Shown here: one piece after another, positions 38,270 to 46,763 of the stretch | Layout: every line of letters begins with the position of its first letter | How positions within the stretch are numbered: the first letter of the stretch is position 1 | NCBI GenBank assembly: GCA_964195945.1 | Contig: CAXMRC010000091.1 | Location: 5,189-69,188, forward strand | From: JAAETI01 sp964195945 | Lineage (GTDB): Bacteria; Actinomycetota; Acidimicrobiia; Spongiisociales; UBA5794 | Direction of reading: 5' to 3' | DNA length: 64,000 nt | Position numbers and translations under genes: made by a program | The notes under the pieces: generated by a model | Databases searched by the model: none | What the model saw: the letters and a program-made list of their open reading frames with translations, nothing else | What the model was told of the DNA's origin: nothing

Positions 38270-39640
38270 ATGCGCGGAGTGATCACAGTTGACGAACTAC
38301 AGGCGTTAGTCGGATCGGAGGACGTCGACACTGTTGTCGTCGCGTTCACCGATCACTACGGACGTCTCCAAGGGAAACGTTACGACGCCGAGTTCTTCCT
38401 TGATGGGGTTCACGCAGACGGGACTCATGCCTGTAACTACTTGCTGACCGTTGACATGGAAATGGAACCAGTTCGTGGGTATGCCTATGCGAACTGGGAG
38501 AAGGGCTATGGCGACTTTCACATGGTCCCTGACCTGGGGACATTGCGTCTCGCCGATTGGCTTCCGGCGACGGCGATTGTGCTGTGCGACCTTCACGATG
38601 AACGCACCGGGGAACCAATCCCGGTGGCTCCACGGTCGATGCTCCGCAAGCAACTCGAACGTGCCGCAAGCATGGGCTACACCGCACAGGCCGCTTCCGA
38701 ACTCGAGTACTTCATCTTTGAGGACAGCTACCGAACGGCGGCGACGAAAGGGTACGCAAACCTGCAGCCCGTCGGCTGGTACATCGAGGACTACCACATT
38801 CTCCAGGGGACACGAGAGGAGCCGTACAACGGCGCCATCCGCCGTCGTCTCTCTCGATCAGGGATCCCGGTCGAGACCTCAAAAGGGGAGTGGGGGCGCG
38901 GTCAGCACGAGATGAACATCAGATACGCCGAGACTCTCGAAATGGCCGATCGCCACGTGCTGATGAAGCAGTGCATGAAGGAGACTGCCGACGAAATGGG
39001 CATGGCGATCACGTTCATGGCGAAACCGGATGCATCCGAGGCCGGGTCTAGTTGTCATATCCATGTGAGTCTCTGGGATGGAGACACGAATGCGTTCCCA
39101 GGGGACATCTCGTTTCCACCCCTGATGGTATCCGACGAGTTCCGCTGGTTCCTTGGTGGCTGGATGGACAAGATCACCGAGTTGATTCCGCTGTTCGCCC
39201 CGACCGTGAACTCATACAAGCGTTTTCAGGACGGATCGTGGGCACCAACCCGCATTGCGTGGAGCTATGACAACCGGGCAGCGGGCTTCCGGATTGTCGG
39301 CCACGGCCCGAGCCTGCGGATCGAATGCCGGGTTTCGGGGGCCGATGTGAACCCGTATCTGGCATATGCCGCGATGCTCGCTGCTGGTCTGGACGGGATT
39401 GAAAACAAGATCGAACCACCACCGATCTTCGAGGGCGACGTCTACGCCGCCGCAGAACTGCCGGAGGTCCCCAAGACGTTGCGGCAGGGTCTCGACTTGT
39501 TTGCCTCCAGCGAGTTTGCTGTCGAGGCGTTCGGCGCCGATGTGCACGAGCACTACCGCCACTTTTTCGAGACTGAGCTTGCGGCGTACGACAATGCGGT
39601 TACTGATTGGGAGCGGCGTCGCTACTTCGAACAGATTTAA
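38270..39640 (+). CDS. Glutamine synthetase-family ligase (PuuA/GlnA3-like)
   Basis: A 456-residue protein of the GS superfamily. Glu/metal and ATP motifs: SELEYFIFE (near 146), RGQHEMNIRY (near 215), SSCHIHVSLWD (near 260) and PTVNSYKRFQDGSWAPTRIAWSYDNR. ECRVSGADVNPYLAYAAMLAAGLDGI is the C-terminal signature. It lacks the adenylylation-loop tyrosine context of GlnA and shows a shortened N-terminal beta-grasp. This pattern fits gamma-glutamyl-amine ligases such as PuuA or actinobacterial GlnA3/GlnA4. It follows an importer and precedes an SDR and an aldehyde dehydrogenase, so gamma-glutamylation of an imported amine is inferred. Confidence 0.88.
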   Translation: MRGVITVDELQALVGSEDVDTVVVAFTDHYGRLQGKRYDAEFFLDGVHADGTHACNYLLTVDMEMEPVRGYAYANWEKGYGDFHMVPDLGTLRLADWLPATAIVLCDLHDERTGEPIPVAPRSMLRKQLERAASMGYTAQAASELEYFIFEDSYRTAATKGYANLQPVGWYIEDYHILQGTREEPYNGAIRRRLSRSGIPVETSKGEWGRGQHEMNIRYAETLEMADRHVLMKQCMKETADEMGMAITFMAKPDASEAGSSCHIHVSLWDGDTNAFPGDISFPPLMVSDEFRWFLGGWMDKITELIPLFAPTVNSYKRFQDGSWAPTRIAWSYDNRAAGFRIVGHGPSLRIECRVSGADVNPYLAYAAMLAAGLDGIENKIEPPPIFEGDVYAAAELPEVPKTLRQGLDLFASSEFAVEAFGADVHEHYRHFFETELAAYDNAVTDWERRRYFEQI

Positions 39641-39664
39641 GAAGATAACAAAGGGAAGGTGGCC

Positions 39665-40438
39665 ATGCGGCTCGTCAACAAGGTCGCTCTGATTACCGGG
39701 GCAGGTAGCGGGATTGGGCGGGAGACTGCGCTTCTCTTCGCTAGCGAGGGGGCCGCGATTGCGGCGGTCGATATAAACGCTACCGCTGTCGACTCCGTCG
39801 CCGCGGAGATCAACGCTGCAGGTGGGCGCGCAATCGCAATCGTCGCCGACGTGTCCGACGCAGCGAGCTGTGAGCAGATGGTGGCTACGACTGAAGAGGA
39901 GTTTGGCAGTCTTGACGTCCTGTTCAACAACGCAGGGATCATGATGTCTGCCGACGGCGACGCCATCAGTACAGAAGAAGACGTCTGGGACAAGACGATG
40001 GAGGTCAACGCCAAAGGCGTCTACCTCGGCTGCAAGTACGGCATTCCTGCGCTGCTTCGCAGTGGCGGCGGATCCGTCATCAATACTGCATCCTTTGTTG
40101 CTGTCATGGGCGCCGCCACACCCCAGCTGGCTTACACGGCGTCAAAGGGGGCGGTGCTGGCCCTTACCCGTGAGCTCGCCGTGGTCCATGCGCGTCAGGG
40201 CATCAGGGTAAATGCGCTGTGCCCGGGGCCGCTGCGGACCGAACTCCTCATGAGTTTTCTTGACACTGAGGAGAAGAAGCAGCGCCGGTTGGTGCACGTA
40301 CCAATGGGACGCTTCGGTGAGGCCAAGGAGATGGCGCAGGCTGTGCTGTTCCTCGCATCAGACGAGTCCTCATACGTGACCGGAACTGACTTTCTCGTTG
40401 ACGGCGGTCTCACTGCCGCCTACGTAACCCCGGAGTGA
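39665..40438 (+). CDS. Short-chain dehydrogenase/reductase (FabG-like)
   Basis: A 257-residue classical SDR. ATG 39665 with AAGGGAAGG upstream is preferred over GTG 39659. Motifs: LITGAGSGIGRETALLFA, Asp at the end of strand 2 (AAVDINATAV; NAD+ preference), LFNNAGIMMSADGD, and YTASKGAVLALTREL for catalysis. FLVDGGLTAAYVTPE is the usual C-terminus. It is in the ligase-SDR-aldehyde dehydrogenase operon and may oxidise an alcohol group of the (gamma-glutamylated) substrate to an aldehyde for the next enzyme. Confidence 0.92.
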   Translation: MRLVNKVALITGAGSGIGRETALLFASEGAAIAAVDINATAVDSVAAEINAAGGRAIAIVADVSDAASCEQMVATTEEEFGSLDVLFNNAGIMMSADGDAISTEEDVWDKTMEVNAKGVYLGCKYGIPALLRSGGGSVINTASFVAVMGAATPQLAYTASKGAVLALTRELAVVHARQGIRVNALCPGPLRTELLMSFLDTEEKKQRRLVHVPMGRFGEAKEMAQAVLFLASDESSYVTGTDFLVDGGLTAAYVTPE

Positions 40439-40442
40439 GCTT

Positions 40443-41888
40443 ATGACCCTGCATGAAGGCTTGGCGATAGACGGGCAACGGCTCGACAGCGACAGCGGTG
40501 AGACAACGTCTATCCGTAATCCTGCCAGCGGTGCGGTGATTGCCGAAGTGGCGAGCGCCAGTGCCGGCGACATCGACCGTGCCGTAAAGGTTGCCGCAGA
40601 CAGATTCGATAGTGGCGTGTGGCGGCGAACCTCGCCGCGAGAGCGCCGCGACGTGCTGCGCCGCATCGCCGACTTCGTCCGCCGCGATCTAGAGAGGCTG
40701 GCACAGCTGGAGTCGCAGAATGCGGGTAAGCCGATCGGAGCAGCGCGTGGTGAGATAGGGGCGGTGGCGACGACCTTCGACTACTACGCAGGTGCGGTTG
40801 ACAAAATCCATGGTCAGACGATCCCGTCTCACGCTCGGGGGACTCTTATGACGTTCCGTGAGCCAATTGGTGTTTGCGGTCTGATTGTTCCGTGGAACTT
40901 CCCGATGCTCATCCTCGCATGGAAGGTGGCGCCGGCCCTGGCAATGGGTAATTCGGTTGTTGCCAAACCCGCCGGGGTGACACCACTGTCGGCACTCGCC
41001 CTCGCTGACCTGGCTGTGGAGGCGGGGCTCCCGCCTGGGGTGTTCAATGTGACCCCGGGTCGCGGTTCCGTTGCGGGTGATGCCTTGATCCGCCATCCAC
41101 TCGTACGCAAGGTGTCCTTCACCGGATCCACCGAGGTTGGGACCGGCATCATGCAGGCAGCCGCAACCGGAATCAAGAATGTTTCCTTGGAATTGGGCGG
41201 CAAGTCCGCCAGCGTGATCTTTGCCGATGCGTACCTGGAAGCCTCAGTGGAATCGTCCCTTTTTGCCGTCTTCGACAACGCCGGCCAGGACTGCTGCGCC
41301 CGCAGCAGGATTCTGGTGGAGCGACCGGTATTTGAGGAGTTTGTGGAGCGGTTTGCGAAAAGGGCGAAAGAGCTGGTGGTCGGTGACCCCGCTGACGAGG
41401 CCACTGAGATGGGTCCACTGATCACGCCGGACCACCTCCGAACCGTTGCCGGGTACGTCGAGATCGCTGATGCCGAAGGCGCTACCCGCGTGTGTGGCGG
41501 CGAGATACCCCAGGGTGAATTGGGGGGCGGCTCCTACCTGACGCCGGCAGTTTATGTCGATGTGGACAGTGGGATGCGGGTGATGCAGGAGGAAGTGTTT
41601 GGTCCCGTTGTCGGAATCATGCCATTTGACGGCGAGGACGAAGGTATTCGGTTAGCCAATGACAGCGGGTACGGGTTGTCCGGGTCGGTGTGGACACGCG
41701 ACATCGCTCGTGCTTTACGGGTAGTGCGTTCATTCGACACGGGGATGATTTCGGTGAATTCGTCATCCAGCGTGCATATCGAGGCGCCGTTTGGCGGAGT
41801 CAAGGGCAGCGGTATCGGGCGCGAGCAGGGAATGGTTGCCCTCGAGCATTACAGCGAACTCAAATCGGTGTTTATCGCGGACAGCTAG
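40443..41888 (+). CDS. NAD(P)+-dependent aldehyde dehydrogenase
   Basis: A 481-residue enzyme of the betaine-aldehyde / gamma-glutamyl-aminobutyraldehyde (PuuC-like) group. Motifs: VPWNFPMLILAWKVAPALA (cofactor site), SFTGSTEVGTGIM, ELGGKSASVIF (general base Glu) and NAGQDCCARSRILVE (catalytic Cys near 283). EEVFGPVVGIMPF is the C-terminal signature. It begins four bases after the SDR stop. With the GS-like ligase and SDR it would oxidise an aldehyde to the acid. The gene ends eight bases before the stop of the convergent histidine kinase gene. Confidence 0.95.
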   Translation: MTLHEGLAIDGQRLDSDSGETTSIRNPASGAVIAEVASASAGDIDRAVKVAADRFDSGVWRRTSPRERRDVLRRIADFVRRDLERLAQLESQNAGKPIGAARGEIGAVATTFDYYAGAVDKIHGQTIPSHARGTLMTFREPIGVCGLIVPWNFPMLILAWKVAPALAMGNSVVAKPAGVTPLSALALADLAVEAGLPPGVFNVTPGRGSVAGDALIRHPLVRKVSFTGSTEVGTGIMQAAATGIKNVSLELGGKSASVIFADAYLEASVESSLFAVFDNAGQDCCARSRILVERPVFEEFVERFAKRAKELVVGDPADEATEMGPLITPDHLRTVAGYVEIADAEGATRVCGGEIPQGELGGGSYLTPAVYVDVDSGMRVMQEEVFGPVVGIMPFDGEDEGIRLANDSGYGLSGSVWTRDIARALRVVRSFDTGMISVNSSSSVHIEAPFGGVKGSGIGREQGMVALEHYSELKSVFIADS

Positions 41889-41895
41889 TTGGCGT

Positions 41896-43635
41896 CTACA
41901 GCGCGGGGTAGGTTCCGGCCGGTACCGGTTCTAACTGTGCTGTGGTTGGGGTCTCGTCGACCTCTTTGGAAGCACCGGTGGGGAGCCGCAGGCTGAATCG
42001 GCTCCATCCCTCCGAATAGTCGTAGCGAAGATCGCCGCCCATGGCGATGGCTAGCCCCCGCGAAATGAAGAGCCCCAGTCCAACGGACTTGACGGCAATG
42101 TCGGGTCGGTGTGCTGACACGTATGCGTCAAACACCGACTTACGTTTCTCTTCGGGGATTCCTTCCCCGTCATCGACGACTGCGACTTCGACCCATCCCG
42201 GTCCATCGGAGAACTCGACTCGAACCGCTGCGCCACCGTATCGTTTGGCGTTGGTGAGGAGGTTGCGCAGGATTTGCCGAACTCTCTGCTCATCGGCGAT
42301 GGCGGTTTTGCGCTCGCCGTGGATAGGCGCAGTGATCCCGGCGGTCTCCATGGCTCGGGTGGCTTCGACGGCGAGATCGGTTTCTTGCAGGTTGATGACC
42401 ACCTTGCCGATATCGCTGCGGGCGGCGATGAGTAGGTCTTCCACAATGGCGGAGAGCTCATCGGTCTGTTCCACCATCATTGCCAGCAGGTCCTGGTTCT
42501 CGGCGGGGGAGAAGGCTTCTGGTTTGTCGTGCAACTCGTTGGCGAAACCGGATACCACGGTCAACGGGGTTCGCAGCTCATGGGAAACCGACGCAAGGAA
42601 TCGGTCTTTCTCCTCGGCTAGCAGCCGCAGCTGTGCACTTTGCCTGTGTTCGGCGCGGCGATCCATCAGCAACCACATCACCGTGAAAGTGAGAGCAGCC
42701 AATGCCGCGGCGATCAATCCCGTTACCCAGAACGGCAGTCCGAGCAGCGCAGCAGTCGTTTCTGCGGTTGGGGCGACGGCAAGCAGCCATGGGTTACCCG
42801 GCAGGTCAAGGGGGAACACCTGGATTTCGGAAGAGTTGAGGCGGGCGGGGGCACCGGCGATCGGAACGACCTCCCATTGCACGTCGTCAAGGGAGCGTTT
42901 GTCCAGATTCTGTAGCAGCAGCGGCTCGGACATGAGAGCGCCGACGATGCCGTCCGGCCGGTGCGGTCCGGCGGTCAGCGGGACCGAGGCAAAGAACGCA
43001 CGATCGAAGCTGAATGTTTCTGATTCGAGAGTGATGAACTGCGAGAGGGTTCCGCCCTCAGCTGTCATGGCTGTGTCGATTTCGTCACGCCAGGTCTCGA
43101 CAAAGCCCGCATCGACCCCGATTCCGATCTGTGCGATCGCGAGGTCATCGGTCACCAGCGGCGCAATCAGATCACCGTAGGCGAAGAACTGCAACGGGTA
43201 GAAAGCCTCACGGTCGGTCCGGTCGACCGGCTCGGGTAGTCCATCGGCCCCCAGGGCGAACAGGTCATAAAACTCACCCAGCGAGGCTCGCATTTCTTCG
43301 ATATGGTCGTCGGCTAACGCCGCGGGGACATTGGCGATATAGCCGATCCCGATGGCGTCAGCCGTCCCATTGATCTTGGTGACGAATGCGTCGAAGGATT
43401 CCGGTGTGGGGTCAGATTGCTCGATGAATCCGGCCACGGCTTCCAGGTCGCTAAAGACTTCGTCAATTACATCCTGGACTACTGATTCGACGACCTCTGC
43501 CTTGCTGGCGGTCCATTCATCTATCTCGGAGCGAGAGCGCGCCAGATCAATTCCTGCCGCGATCACCCCGATGATGAGGACGAGCAGGGACAGCGCAAGG
43601 GGAGAGACCCAGTTTCGCGGTTTGGACTTGTTCAC
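41896..43635 (-). CDS. Sensor histidine kinase with extracellular CHASE-like domain
   Basis: A 579-residue sensor. Membrane spans lie at about 13-30 and 303-323 and enclose a 270-residue extracytoplasmic domain that looks like CHASE (GYIANVPAALADDHIEEM, then YPLQFF). The kinase part has the H-box FLASVSHELRTPLTVVSGF (H352), N-box QILRNLLTNAKRYGG, G1 VVDDGEGIPEEKR and G2 VGLGLFISRGLA, all intact. No response regulator gene adjoins; the receiver at 50454-50813 lacks its Asp. The ligand is unknown, but CHASE domains commonly sense small amides, amines or adenine derivatives. Confidence 0.93.
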   Translation of the reverse strand: MNKSKPRNWVSPLALSLLVLIIGVIAAGIDLARSRSEIDEWTASKAEVVESVVQDVIDEVFSDLEAVAGFIEQSDPTPESFDAFVTKINGTADAIGIGYIANVPAALADDHIEEMRASLGEFYDLFALGADGLPEPVDRTDREAFYPLQFFAYGDLIAPLVTDDLAIAQIGIGVDAGFVETWRDEIDTAMTAEGGTLSQFITLESETFSFDRAFFASVPLTAGPHRPDGIVGALMSEPLLLQNLDKRSLDDVQWEVVPIAGAPARLNSSEIQVFPLDLPGNPWLLAVAPTAETTAALLGLPFWVTGLIAAALAALTFTVMWLLMDRRAEHRQSAQLRLLAEEKDRFLASVSHELRTPLTVVSGFANELHDKPEAFSPAENQDLLAMMVEQTDELSAIVEDLLIAARSDIGKVVINLQETDLAVEATRAMETAGITAPIHGERKTAIADEQRVRQILRNLLTNAKRYGGAAVRVEFSDGPGWVEVAVVDDGEGIPEEKRKSVFDAYVSAHRPDIAVKSVGLGLFISRGLAIAMGGDLRYDYSEGWSRFSLRLPTGASKEVDETPTTAQLEPVPAGTYPAL

Positions 43636-43680
43636 CCACTCATTGTCGGCAGGGCGACGAAAAGCCTTAGCGCGCCGGGG

Positions 43681-44241
43681 CTATCCCTTGACCAATGAAC
43701 TGGTGGCGGCAAGCCGAGCCCTGCTTGGGAAGTCAAAACCCGGTTTGAGCATCCAGATGAACGCGAGGCCGCTCAAGGTTGCCAGGATGATCTCGGCTCG
43801 TGCCGTGACCTCGTCGTCGGTGAGTTCGGGGTGCTCGCCGGCAATGGCTAGCGAGAACCGGGCGACCCGCCGTTCGTGGTGACGCCTAACCGAGTTGGCG
43901 AGGGAGCCGTTCGTTGCTCCCGACATAGCGATTTTGAGGTAGACCCTGGCGACTTCTGGTTGGCCCGTTATGAAGGAGATATACGCCTCGACGAGTTCCT
44001 TGAGAGAGTCGGGGGCATCCTGGGCCGGATGGGGGTCAACTGCGCGGATGGCGTCTTTGACGACGTGGAGCACTGCGTCGTCTTTGGACTCGAATAGGTT
44101 GTAGAAGCTGCCCGCACGCACATCGGCACGGTCGCAGATGGCTTTGAGCGTGGTGCCATCCAATCCGACCTTGCCCAACAGCTCCCTGGTTGCCTCGACG
44201 ATCCGCGCTTCGGTGCGGATCCCGGCCTGATATCGAGCCAC
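43681..44241 (-). CDS. TetR-family regulator
   Basis: A 186-residue protein. The N-terminal helix-turn-helix spans residues 8-50 (TEARIVEATRELLGKVGLDG, then ICDRADVRAGSFYNLFESKDDAV). The C-terminal helical ligand domain is unremarkable. It is divergent from the acyl-CoA dehydrogenase gene, and an inverted repeat lies between them. Regulation of that dehydrogenase by a fatty acyl-CoA or related ligand is inferred. Confidence 0.92.
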   Translation of the reverse strand: MARYQAGIRTEARIVEATRELLGKVGLDGTTLKAICDRADVRAGSFYNLFESKDDAVLHVVKDAIRAVDPHPAQDAPDSLKELVEAYISFITGQPEVARVYLKIAMSGATNGSLANSVRRHHERRVARFSLAIAGEHPELTDDEVTARAEIILATLSGLAFIWMLKPGFDFPSRARLAATSSLVKG

Positions 44242-44295
44242 GTTTCCCTTCCTTTGTCTCTGCTGAGACTAGCCGACATGTGACAAACTTAGAAT

Positions 44296-44317
44296 ATTCA
44301 CTCAAAATAGAGTGTAT
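44296..44317. promoter_or_regulatory. Candidate TetR operator in the tetR/acyl-CoA dehydrogenase gap
   Basis: ATTCACTC-AAAATA-GAGTGTAT is an inverted repeat with 7 of 8 matching positions per arm. It overlaps TATACT (44315-44320), a plausible -10 box for the rightward dehydrogenase gene. A regulator bound there would block that promoter. Confidence 0.45.
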
Positions 44318-44377
44318 ACTCAAAAACCGGTGTTGCAGCCGGTAGCAGTTGCCCATCCAACGACACTGAGGTCCGTC

Positions 44378-46183
44378 ATGAGTCACTACAAGACCAATCT
44401 GCGAGACATCAAGTTCAATCTCTTTGAGGCATACAGAACCCAGGACTACCTGGGTGCCGCACCGTTTGAAGAGATGGACGAGGACACCGCCGTCCACATG
44501 TTGGGCGAAGTCGAGCGATTCTCTGTTGACGAGTTCGCCGCCAGCTTCGTTGACGCTGATCGCAACCCTCCCGTCCTCGAAGACGGCGAAATCAAACTTC
44601 CACAGAGTCTCAAAGACTCCTTCAACGCTTACCTCGAAGCAGGTTGGGATGCTCTGTTCCGTCCACCAGAGCTGGGAGGCGTTGCGGCCCCGATGTCGCT
44701 GCGTTGGGCAGTCCAGGAATTGTTGGTCGGTGCCAATCCGGCCGCCTTCCTTCTCGTCGGCACCCTGATGCCGGTCATTCTCAACGAGGTGGGGACGCCC
44801 GAGCAGATAGAGCGATTCGTCCTGCCAGCCCTCGAGCGCAACTGGGGCGGCACGATGGTGCTCACCGAGCCCGATGCCGGCTCGGACGTTGGCGCAGGTA
44901 CCACCAAGGCCATCCCGGTCGACGAAGAGGCGGGGGTCTATCACATTGAAGGTGTGAAGCGGTTCATTACATCCGGGGATCACGATGCCGCCGAGAACAT
45001 TCTCCATCTGGTGCTGGCCCGACCGGTAGGGGCCGGACCCGGAAGCAAGGGTCTATCGATGTTCGTTGTTCCCAAAGTCATGGTGAACGCCGACGGCTCA
45101 CTTGGTGAGCGCAACGGTGTTGTCGCCACCAACCTCGAAAAGAAGATGGGTATCAAGGCTTCGACCACTTGCGAGTTGAGTTTTGGCATAGACGAACCAT
45201 GTGTCGGCTATCTCGTTGGAAATGTCCACGACGGGATCCGGCAGATGTTCCTGATCATTGAGCGGGCGCGGATGTTGATCGGCACCAAGGCGACGGCGAC
45301 CTTGTCGACGGCATATCTGAATTCGCTCGAGTATGCCAAGGAGAGAGTGCAGGGTGCAGATCTCACCAGGGCTGCTGACAAGGACGCTCCCCGAGTCGAG
45401 ATCATTCGTCATCCAGATGTGCGCCGCATGTTGATGCTGCAGAAATCCCATGCCGAGGGCCTTCGTGCCCTGCTCTATTACACGGGCTGGGTCCAGGACC
45501 AAAAGCAGCGCTTCCCCGACGACAAGAGTTGGTTCAAGCTCGATGATTTCTTGTTGCCACTGGTCAAGGGCTATTCGTCGGAGAAGGCATACGAGCTGAT
45601 GGCGACGTCGCTGCAGGTATTTGGTGGGTCCGGGTTCACCCAGGACTATCCGATCGAGCAGTACATCCGGGACACGAAGATCGACACCCTGTACGAGGGA
45701 ACTACAGCGATTCAGGCACTTGACCTTTTCTTCCGCAAGATCGCTCGTGATCAAGGCCAGACGCTTACCGCGCTCGCTGGTGAGGTCCTGGAAATGATCA
45801 AGGGTGGTCCGGAGGAGTTGGCGGTGGAGAGGGAATTGCTTGGAAAAGCGCTTGACGACACCCAGGGTCACCTCGGAGTGATGGTAGGTCACCTCATGGG
45901 TGCACAACAGGACCCAACGGGGATGTACAAGTTGGGGCTCCACGCCAACGCCTTGCTGGAGAGCATCAGCGAAGTGACCATTGGTTGGTTGTTGCTGCGG
46001 CACGCTGAGGTTGCGCTGCGGGCCCTCCCCGAAGCCGACAGTCGCGACGTCGCCTTCTATGAAGGAAAGGTTGCCTCGGCTCGGTTCTTTGCGCACCACG
46101 CCTTCCCCAAGGCCAGGGCCCGGCGTGAAGGCGCCGAGCAGGAGGACGGTTCGCTTATGGACATGGCAGACGAGTCTTTCTAG
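44378..46183 (+). CDS. Acyl-CoA dehydrogenase, long FadE-type form
   Basis: A 601-residue flavoenzyme. ATG 44378 (MSHYKTNLRDIKFNLFE) with GAGG upstream is the usual start of this subfamily; an in-frame TTG or GTG further up is not. Motifs: TLMPVILNEVGTPEQIERF, MVLTEPDAGSDVGAGTT (flavin/substrate site), GVKRFITSGDHD, and QVFGGSGFTQDYPIEQYIRD. DTLYEGTTAIQALDLFFRK contains the catalytic-Glu region. The C-terminal 130 residues are the extra helical domain of the long form. It probably begins beta-oxidation of long or unusual acyl-CoAs and is likely under the divergent TetR. A clear terminator follows. Confidence 0.95.
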   Translation: MSHYKTNLRDIKFNLFEAYRTQDYLGAAPFEEMDEDTAVHMLGEVERFSVDEFAASFVDADRNPPVLEDGEIKLPQSLKDSFNAYLEAGWDALFRPPELGGVAAPMSLRWAVQELLVGANPAAFLLVGTLMPVILNEVGTPEQIERFVLPALERNWGGTMVLTEPDAGSDVGAGTTKAIPVDEEAGVYHIEGVKRFITSGDHDAAENILHLVLARPVGAGPGSKGLSMFVVPKVMVNADGSLGERNGVVATNLEKKMGIKASTTCELSFGIDEPCVGYLVGNVHDGIRQMFLIIERARMLIGTKATATLSTAYLNSLEYAKERVQGADLTRAADKDAPRVEIIRHPDVRRMLMLQKSHAEGLRALLYYTGWVQDQKQRFPDDKSWFKLDDFLLPLVKGYSSEKAYELMATSLQVFGGSGFTQDYPIEQYIRDTKIDTLYEGTTAIQALDLFFRKIARDQGQTLTALAGEVLEMIKGGPEELAVERELLGKALDDTQGHLGVMVGHLMGAQQDPTGMYKLGLHANALLESISEVTIGWLLLRHAEVALRALPEADSRDVAFYEGKVASARFFAHHAFPKARARREGAEQEDGSLMDMADESF

Positions 46184-46202
46184 ATCTGAAGCTCATGTAA
46201 TC

Positions 46203-46233
46203 GAAGGGGTCGCAGCGGTGCGGCCCCTTCTTT
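46203..46233 (+). terminator. Rho-independent terminator after the acyl-CoA dehydrogenase gene
   Basis: GAAGGGGTCGCA-GCGG-TGCGGCCCCTTC forms a 12-bp stem with one G-T wobble and a 4-base loop, followed by TTT. It begins 20 bases past the stop codon. Confidence 0.8.
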
Positions 46234-46278
46234 GAGTTGGGTCCTCACGTGGCGGGTGGGCCGGATTACGCTGTCGGC

Positions 46279-46698
46279 ATGGATCTCGATGACTTCGCCA
46301 GGGGCGCCGTTGCCTCCCTATTGGCCGATCAGGTTGACGCCAAGACGGGCTTTGTGAGCAAGGTCGGCCTGGGAATTGTTCTTGCAGCAGCCGTCGTTGC
46401 GGTGGCCACCGCAGGTGTTGTTCGTTGGCTGGCTGTCTTTGTTCTTCTGGTCGGTCTGGCGTTGGTGCTGTTTGTGTTTGTCAGCAAACGCCTTGCCATG
46501 GGGATCATCAACAGACTGGCACCGCCGGTGGACCTGGCGAATGCCCGCCAAGGATTTGATGCCGCGATCGCCGAAGCCGATCTGCCGACCGGGCCTGTGG
46601 CGTTTCTGCGGTTGATGTGGCGACTCCGCAAGGGCGTCGGCCCCGAGGTGGAGCGCTTGGGTGCGGTGGTGACCCGGCTGCGAACCGATCTGGATTAG
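46279..46698 (+). CDS. Small membrane protein, unknown function
   Basis: A 139-residue protein that I do not recognise. Two adjacent hydrophobic segments (VGLGIVLAAAVVAVATAGVV and WLAVFVLLVGLALVLFVFV, about residues 28-67) are flanked by an acidic N-terminus (MDLDDFARGAVASLLADQVD) and a basic/amphipathic C-terminus (FLRLMWRLRKGVGPEVERLG). ATG 46279 is the first plausible start; its ribosome site is weak. It lies between the terminator of the dehydrogenase gene and the MBOAT gene, with a separate 65-base gap, so a link to acetylation is not shown. Confidence 0.7.
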   Translation: MDLDDFARGAVASLLADQVDAKTGFVSKVGLGIVLAAAVVAVATAGVVRWLAVFVLLVGLALVLFVFVSKRLAMGIINRLAPPVDLANARQGFDAAIAEADLPTGPVAFLRLMWRLRKGVGPEVERLGAVVTRLRTDLD

Positions 46699-46763
46699 GA
46701 GGCTGGAGCCGGACCGGGTGGGCCCCGGTCTACAGTGCAGATGTTTCCAATCGGGTTCGGGGA

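Noticed and set aside
42041..43180. 379-codon plus-strand frame opposite the histidine kinase
   Set aside because: Ser/Arg/Thr-rich translation with no domain; the opposite strand has an intact kinase with all boxes.
44036..45007. 323-codon minus-strand frame spanning tetR and the acyl-CoA dehydrogenase start
   Set aside because: It overlaps two well-supported divergent genes and their promoter region in other frames.
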